The notes under the pieces are model-generated. The model did no database searches. It saw only the letters and a list, made by a program, of their open reading frames with translations, and was not told the origin of the DNA. Source: Candidatus Omnitrophota bacterium (GTDB lineage Bacteria; Omnitrophota; Gorgyraeia; B26-G9). From it: a DNA stretch of 19,026 nt. The DNA lies in contig JAGYOO010000003.1 in NCBI GenBank assembly GCA_018399295.1, positions 1-19,026 on the forward strand, in the 5' to 3' direction. This document shows, piece by piece, positions 13,556 through 19,026 of this stretch (position 1 is the stretch's first letter; every line of letters starts with the position of its first letter). Both the position numbers and the translations under genes were made by a program.

Positions 13556-16500
13556 TTAAGCTCCGGTTCCCAGCTTGATCAGCTGTTCAATGGTCTCATC
13601 AACCTCGGACGGAGCGACGCTTGCCGGAATCGAATCTATAAACGTTTGGGTATCCAGCCCGGACTCTCTCCTCAGACTGCTCGTCTCCGGCATAGTCTCC
13701 GTTTGTTTCGGCGGCAGCTGGGTTCTGACAGCTTCTGCCTCCATTATACTCTGTTTCGCGGTTACTTTTGTTATTTCCGTGGTGAGAGCATCATTCGCAT
13801 CCTTACCAAATACGAAGTCCTGCAGACCAAGCACGGCCTGAGGCCCGGTCCTTCCCTGATCGAGATTATAGCTGATCAGGTTCTTTTCATCATTTTCCAG
13901 CTTACGGCCCATCCCACTTTCCAGCTGGTTAATGTATTGCGCAGGATCCTTTATGGCGCTGGCAACAGTCTCAGCCGCCGCGCGCGCTTCTTTTCCGCAA
14001 CCTCTCAGGAACACGTGGGCGCTTACTCCTTCCGGCCTGGCGTTCGCGTTACCAATTAGATACGTCTCACCGGCTTCATGCAGGAAGGCCACTCCGGCTG
14101 TCTGTTCCCCGGAATCCAGGATCGCGCCTCCGATAAAGATACCCTGAGCGTTCCCCGCGCCCTGTACTCCGGCCTCGTTATCCGCCAGACGCATTACCTT
14201 GCCTTCCAGCATAAACTGTTCAGCATTATCGATTATCGCGTTAACCACTCTTTTTTCTTCAGAAGTAAGTTCCCTGCTGTTTTGGACCGACTTCCGGCTG
14301 GCACTGATCATCGATATAGTATCACCCATATTCACTTTGCCTTCAACCTCAACCCTGGCGATTTCCCGATTGCTTTCATCCTGGAATACAAGCTGTTGAG
14401 TATTCGACCTGAACTCGATCCGCGGAGCAATGATCTCTCCGCTGTCATTAAGGAACTTGGCGATGGTGTTGCCAACCGGCGCCTGCAGTTTTTCCTGGGT
14501 CCCTTGCAGGATCGAGATCATCCTGTCGGTTTCGGCTGATTCAGGCATCAGGCCCAGAGTCTGGATCCCCGTTCCCAGGGTATCTATCGCCTTTTCTGAA
14601 TCACCTTCATTCGCGTAAGAAACGCTGAGGTCTCTTACGGACCAGGCCAACAGGTTGGGTTTTTCCCTGACAATGTCGTTCAGAGCTGCCGCCTCAGTCA
14701 CCGCCTGCTCAAGATATTTCTGCGAATCCCGCGGATCGTCCTGCTGCAGGGCATAGCCGATTACCGCCCGCACCCGCTGCTCGGGGGCCACGCTTTGATC
14801 TTCCATGACCCGACGATAGATCGTTCCCGCGGTTTCCTTGTCAGCGCTTTCAAGAGAAGCGGCCTGGATAAGCAGCACTCCCGCCCTGTCCTTCTGAAGG
14901 TCCGCGACCACTTCGGCGGCATTGCTATCCTGGCCGCTCAGAGACCAAACGAATTGGATACCATTGTCCAGTGCCTTTACCGCTTCAGCGTAACTGCCTT
15001 CTTTTGCCTCTATCGAAGCCATACCTTTAGCAGCGAAGGCGATCAACGTCGGTTTTTCACTGCTGGCATCATGCAACCCCACTGCCTCCGACAATGCCTG
15101 TTCCAGATGGGTCCGCGAAGTCTCCGGATCGCTCTGCTGCAGCGCGTAGCCGATCTGGGCCTGGATCCGCTGTTCCGGAGCCGCGTTAGAGTCCTCCATC
15201 ACGCTTGCGTACAACCGCTCCGCCTCATCCGGTTTCGCGGCCTCAAAGGACTCGGCCTTGCGCAGCCGCACGTTCGCCTTGTTTTCTTCTAACGCCCTTA
15301 TGAAAACCAAATCAGGCTGTCCGGACTCTCCGGTCTCAAACATGTTCTGCAGGGAACGGATACCCGCATTAAGGATATTGTTCGCTTCATCAAACCGGCC
15401 CTGCTCCGCATAAACCATGCTCAGGCCCTCTGCCGCGCTGGCCACCAGGAACGGCTTGTTGTTCGAGATATCATCCAGGGCCGCGGCTTCCGTAAGCGCC
15501 TGTTCAAGATGAACCGAATCCGCCGTAAGCCGTCCGTAATCTATCCTGGCCTGTATACGCTGTTCAGGCGTAGCGTTTGGATCGTTCATCACAGTCCCGT
15601 AAATACGCCGGGCACCAGCATTGTCAGCGATTTTGATTTCAGCATCCGGAGAAGTCTCTTCCATCGATCCGGCAATAAACTGCATCCTCTGGACCGGATT
15701 TTCGGAATCAAGGACCTGGAGGACTTGTTCGTAGGAAATATTTTCCGCCCCCTGTTCGCCGACCAGCAGCCCCAAAGCATCAAAAGCGGCAGAAGCTCCT
15801 TTAATAAACTCCGAAGTCATCTCCGGATTCACCGCTATCCTGACAGCCATATTATCCATCTGTCCCAGCTGCCTTATTTTCTCGAGGTCAGGCAAGGCCT
15901 TCCATTCTTCACTGGTCGTTACCCGTTCAACCTCTTCCACGGAATTCCGCAGAGAAGAAGAATTCAGCGGAATAAGAGGAACAATCACGTCCTTTAACAA
16001 CGGGCTGGCATTCAGGTTTTGCCGGTCCACCTTGCCCGCGGCCTCATAAAGCGCGTTCTCGGTTTCCCGGTTCAGGCGCCTGCCGCCATTCACTTCTTTG
16101 GCGACATCAGTCACCTGAGTATATGTACGGCTCGAGGTTTCCGCCGCAGGCATGACTTTACTTGGCAGATCTTCTTTAGATATATTGTTGCGGATCGCGT
16201 CACGCACTCCTTTTAAGCCTTCCACCTGATACATACTGTTCCCGCTTTCACTCAACTCATTCCGGGTGGCCGCGAGCTCCAGGTTTTTGTAATCGGTCCT
16301 GTCTGTCATCCGTTCCAGAAACTTTCCGGACTCGCCCCTCAGGTTGAGCCGGTCGGTCATGCTATTTATGAACTCCTGGGCTCGATTCAGCTCCTTGCTG
16401 ATAAAAATGTCCGGCGAGGTGCCTTCAGCCTCGTAATCGCTCAGGCGGCGCTCGCCCTCCTGCTGCCAGCGATCACGGAACCGCGTAATCTGTTCTCTTT

Positions 16501-19026
16501 TCGCCGGGTTCTTCTCCATCTCGAAAACCTTTTCAATTATCTGGCCGGTCTTGTAATTGATGGCCTTACTCACGGTTTCGAACGTCGCCTGTTTCATGGC
16601 CGCCTGTTCATTTTTCATAAGAACCTTGAACAGGTCAGTAAGGCTGTTCTTTACGCCCGATCCTTCGCCGCCGACCATCCGGACATTCATCCGGTTAGTA
16701 TCCCGCGCGCGTCCGGTCATCTGCAGGAAATCGGTCATGGTAGTGCCATTGTCGATTACCGCCTCGTAAACCGCGCTGTTCCGCCTGATCTCCACGTTGC
16801 TGCCAAAACGGCCCAGTTTATCGAACACAAGGATAACCTTGCCCAATTTATTTTCATTGATAATGGTGGAAACATCACGATCGGAGAGCTCACTGGGCTT
16901 CAATTCCGCCATTTTTTCGGCAGTAACATCCTTACCATTTAGATCAAGGATACGGAAACTGCCTTCTTTCTGCTGAATAACGAACCGGCGAGAACTTTTT
17001 GCCAGCTCGGATATCATCTTATAGACCACCGGCCCATGAGTTCCTTCCCCATGCACCATCACGAAATGGAGCTTGCTGTCCAGGTCCTTGCCCAGCCCTC
17101 TCAGGCTTTCCAGGCTGCCGTCCCGCAAAACATCGATATTACGATTCTCCAGATACCTGTTCGCCAAGGACTCATTGCCGAAAACGCTGTCTTTCTCTAA
17201 CTGGCTCTTTATCTCATTTATTTTCTCGCTTCTCTGCTTCGGAGTAAGTCCGTGCCAATCAGACTCTTTCTGCAGGCCCTGTATAAAATCAATATACTCT
17301 CGAACAATTTCAGCCTCTTTACCGAACCAGCGGATAAAGTTGTCCGCGGACAGCCTGGTCCCTACTCCAAAGGCGCTGAACAGGGCTCGTTCAGTTATCG
17401 GAAGAGTGGCGCTCATCCCTGTCACGCTTCCTTTACTGTTAACCACATCGCTGAAGAACTCTTCCATAATCTTCTTGTAAGTCATATCGCTGGTCCGAAC
17501 CAGTTCCAGCCCGGCCCGGGCTTCACCCTTTTTCATGCCTCTGCTTACCTTCCCGGAATATTCAATCGTACCCGCAATATAAGGATCGGAGAATCGGGAA
17601 TTAAGCTGCTTTTCCCCATTGCGGGCCGGAACCATTATTTCCATGTCCACTGTCGATTGCCCGTCCCGCGTATAAACCGAGACCTTACCCAGATCATAAT
17701 CGATCTCCGCGGTCATTTTTTCAAACTCGGCCCGTGCCTCAAGCCCCTTTTTCAGACACTCCACGGCCTTTTCCTTAACCATTGCCGGAGTGGCTTTTTC
17801 TCCGGCTACTCCGCTTTGCCGAACAGTCTCCAAGTACGCCTGGCCTGACTCTGTCTTTAAGAAACTCTCTACGTACCTGCTGAACGATTCGCGTACAGTC
17901 TTCTTCGGCAGGATCTTTCCAAATCCGGTTTTTTCAAAAAAACCGGTCTGCCTGATATTTTCTCCGTTTCTTTCTTGCGCCTGGACAAATTCCTCAACAG
18001 TTATAATCGCGTCCTTCACATGATCCGCCAGAAGATTCCCCTTGCCTCCCAGTATAAACGGGGAAAGCTGTCCGACGATGTGTATCTCATCCGCAGTCAT
18101 GTGCACCCGCTTGGCCACCATGTCATAAAGTTGGCGGTAAAGCGAAGAATTCGCACCCTCATGATTAAGCCGGACCAGCAGAGAACCGATATCGCCCATG
18201 TTCGTGTAGACAACATCAGCATTCTCAACCTCTTTGATCTTCGCCTGAATGTCGCTACGTTCTTTCGCCGGATTCTGGGCCCATTTATCCAGACCGCTGA
18301 GTTCCACTACCTTCAACCCCAGCGATTCCAGGTTTTCCCTGCCCTCTTTCATGGCAACGTCCATCTTCGGCTTGTCTGTCATCAACAAAACCTCGCGCGC
18401 AAAACGGTTTCCGTATATCAACCGGGACATGGCCACGTTCATGTGCGACATCACAGCGCTCTTGCCGAATCCGGTACCCCATTCAAAAGCCGTATTATCT
18501 TTGGCCAATGCATCCCGCAGACCGGTCGCCTGTTTTTCACGCAGGCTCATATCCGTGGTTTGCTTGAGCTTGCCCTGAATGAAGTTAAGAACTTCACACG
18601 CACTTCTTTGAAGGTTGGAGGAATCGGTGGGTTTAAATACAAATACAGTTTCCGTTTTCTGAGTCTCTGAGTTAATCCTTATCTCCGTTCCTACTTCGAT
18701 CTTTCCCGCCGCCTCCTGGACACGAAGAATCATATTATCCATCACCTGCTGAACATTCCCGGTCTTCAATTCCTGGCTCAGGATCTCGTACTTTTCTTTA
18801 GTGTATCTCCAGACAGCCTGAAGTCCTTTGAATTCATCGGTTTTAATGCTCTCATAAACCTCACCTTTTTCCCCGTATCCGACCTTAACTGACTCTTCAT
18901 TACCGATTTTTATCTTACTCAGCTGTTCCAACCGCTGAATTTCTTTTGCTAATCCTCTTCTACTAATGCTACTGACGGTTCCGTCACTGTTGTAGCTGAC
19001 AGGACTGCTTGGCGCCGACACGCTTA
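13556..19026 (-). CDS. Giant SF2/DExH-type ATPase fused to TPR-like repeats and a His-Glu C-terminal region (5' end outside window)
   Basis: At least 1821 codons, still open at the window edge; the GTG at 19021 has no ribosome site and is probably internal. Numbering from that GTG, helicase-type motifs appear in order: Walker A G182-T-G-F-G-K-S188, motif II D311-E-I-H314, S-A-T 537-539 (motif III-like), a strand ILVFDKLGRFGSN (730-742) and Q767-M-T-G-R-A-R773 (motif VI). This is a superfamily 2 ATPase core with long inserts, most like DExH helicases or the SecA motor, but not a standard member of either. Three TPR-like repeats of 130 residues follow (1138-1512). At the C-terminus is F-L-H1648-E-A-G-E1652 with a later H1669 and RGCGKEAR, then a Thr/Pro/Glu-rich tail. 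It leads the operon with the 1788-aa secreted protein. Whether it is itself exported cannot be judged without its N-terminus. Function unknown. Confidence 0.7.
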   Translation of the reverse strand, partial: SVSAPSSPVSYNSDGTVSSISRRGLAKEIQRLEQLSKIKIGNEESVKVGYGEKGEVYESIKTDEFKGLQAVWRYTKEKYEILSQELKTGNVQQVMDNMILRVQEAAGKIEVGTEIRINSETQKTETVFVFKPTDSSNLQRSACEVLNFIQGKLKQTTDMSLREKQATGLRDALAKDNTAFEWGTGFGKSAVMSHMNVAMSRLIYGNRFAREVLLMTDKPKMDVAMKEGRENLESLGLKVVELSGLDKWAQNPAKERSDIQAKIKEVENADVVYTNMGDIGSLLVRLNHEGANSSLYRQLYDMVAKRVHMTADEIHIVGQLSPFILGGKGNLLADHVKDAIITVEEFVQAQERNGENIRQTGFFEKTGFGKILPKKTVRESFSRYVESFLKTESGQAYLETVRQSGVAGEKATPAMVKEKAVECLKKGLEARAEFEKMTAEIDYDLGKVSVYTRDGQSTVDMEIMVPARNGEKQLNSRFSDPYIAGTIEYSGKVSRGMKKGEARAGLELVRTSDMTYKKIMEEFFSDVVNSKGSVTGMSATLPITERALFSAFGVGTRLSADNFIRWFGKEAEIVREYIDFIQGLQKESDWHGLTPKQRSEKINEIKSQLEKDSVFGNESLANRYLENRNIDVLRDGSLESLRGLGKDLDSKLHFVMVHGEGTHGPVVYKMISELAKSSRRFVIQQKEGSFRILDLNGKDVTAEKMAELKPSELSDRDVSTIINENKLGKVILVFDKLGRFGSNVEIRRNSAVYEAVIDNGTTMTDFLQMTGRARDTNRMNVRMVGGEGSGVKNSLTDLFKVLMKNEQAAMKQATFETVSKAINYKTGQIIEKVFEMEKNPAKREQITRFRDRWQQEGERRLSDYEAEGTSPDIFISKELNRAQEFINSMTDRLNLRGESGKFLERMTDRTDYKNLELAATRNELSESGNSMYQVEGLKGVRDAIRNNISKEDLPSKVMPAAETSSRTYTQVTDVAKEVNGGRRLNRETENALYEAAGKVDRQNLNASPLLKDVIVPLIPLNSSSLRNSVEEVERVTTSEEWKALPDLEKIRQLGQMDNMAVRIAVNPEMTSEFIKGASAAFDALGLLVGEQGAENISYEQVLQVLDSENPVQRMQFIAGSMEETSPDAEIKIADNAGARRIYGTVMNDPNATPEQRIQARIDYGRLTADSVHLEQALTEAAALDDISNNKPFLVASAAEGLSMVYAEQGRFDEANNILNAGIRSLQNMFETGESGQPDLVFIRALEENKANVRLRKAESFEAAKPDEAERLYASVMEDSNAAPEQRIQAQIGYALQQSDPETSRTHLEQALSEAVGLHDASSEKPTLIAFAAKGMASIEAKEGSYAEAVKALDNGIQFVWSLSGQDSNAAEVVADLQKDRAGVLLIQAASLESADKETAGTIYRRVMEDQSVAPEQRVRAVIGYALQQDDPRDSQKYLEQAVTEAAALNDIVREKPNLLAWSVRDLSVSYANEGDSEKAIDTLGTGIQTLGLMPESAETDRMISILQGTQEKLQAPVGNTIAKFLNDSGEIIAPRIEFRSNTQQLVFQDESNREIARVEVEGKVNMGDTISMISASRKSVQNSRELTSEEKRVVNAIIDNAEQFMLEGKVMRLADNEAGVQGAGNAQGIFIGGAILDSGEQTAGVAFLHEAGETYLIGNANARPEGVSAHVFLRGCGKEARAAAETVASAIKDPAQYINQLESGMGRKLENDEKNLISYNLDQGRTGPQAVLGLQDFVFGKDANDALTTEITKVTAKQSIMEAEAVRTQLPPKQTETMPETSSLRRESGLDTQTFIDSIPASVAPSEVDETIEQLIKLGTGA
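14486..15610 (-). repeat. Three ~130-residue TPR-like repeats in the ATPase fusion protein
   Basis: The units align on IYGTVMNDPNATPEQR, LYASVMEDSNAAPEQR and IYRRVMEDQSVAPEQR, with anchor Tyr at 1141, 1271 and 1402 (spacing 130 and 131). Each continues with HLEQAL/YLEQAV, an E-AA-L-D turn and a TPR-like GRFDEAN / GSYAEAV / GDSEKAI hairpin. Such repeats usually bind partner proteins. Confidence 0.8.

Noticed and set aside
17975..18670. 231-codon plus-strand frame opposite the ATPase motifs
   Set aside because: The opposite strand carries Walker A and DEIH in frame, so this is a shadow; no ribosome site or domain was seen.

Overview
The window is about 19 kb of densely packed minus-strand genes, nearly all coding for large exported or envelope-associated proteins. 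Coding DNA has moderate GC and the promoter gaps are AT-rich. There are good AAGGAGG-type ribosome binding sites, intrinsic terminators, PilZ (c-di-GMP receptor) domains and very long ORFs of no common family. This suggests a Gram-negative-type bacterium of an uncultured lineage. My best guess is Omnitrophota (Candidatus Omnitrophica), a group known for very large ORFs; that is inference from style, not from a marker gene. No rRNA, tRNA, CRISPR array, transposase or phage gene is visible.

Layout in the direction of transcription (high to low coordinates). (1) 19026-13556: a protein of at least 1821 codons, still open at the window edge. It carries an SF2/DExH-type ATPase core, three ~130-residue TPR-like repeats and a C-terminal segment with a His-Glu motif. 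(2) 13511-8145: a 1788-residue secreted protein, probably in the same operon. It has an N-terminal domain resembling the TraB/ChaN/EreA superfamily, a long array of ~75-85-residue helical repeats and an alpha/beta C-terminal module. A strong terminator follows at 8096-8131. (3) 7816-6263: a stand-alone secreted 517-residue paralogue of that N-terminal domain, with its own promoter. (4) 6049-4106: a secreted protein of about 647 residues with its own near-consensus promoter and two consecutive Shine-Dalgarno/ATG pairs; its C-terminal module resembles that of protein 2. (5) 3970-762: a three-gene operon, PilZ, then an 806-residue exported/membrane protein, then a second PilZ, with 16-nt gaps and tandem terminators. 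(6) 96-1: the N-terminus of a DsbD/CcdA-like membrane protein cut by the window start, preceded by a leader that can fold strongly.

The 97-761 gap also holds a ~140-bp near-perfect foldback element (518-657), which looks like a small MITE-like or decayed mobile element.

Reading of the whole: this is probably an envelope or secretion locus with c-di-GMP input (two PilZ proteins), possible disulfide chemistry (DsbD-like) and several unrelated exported proteins that share His-Glu motifs. The most unusual object is the giant ATPase-TPR-His/Glu fusion placed next to a secreted repeat protein.
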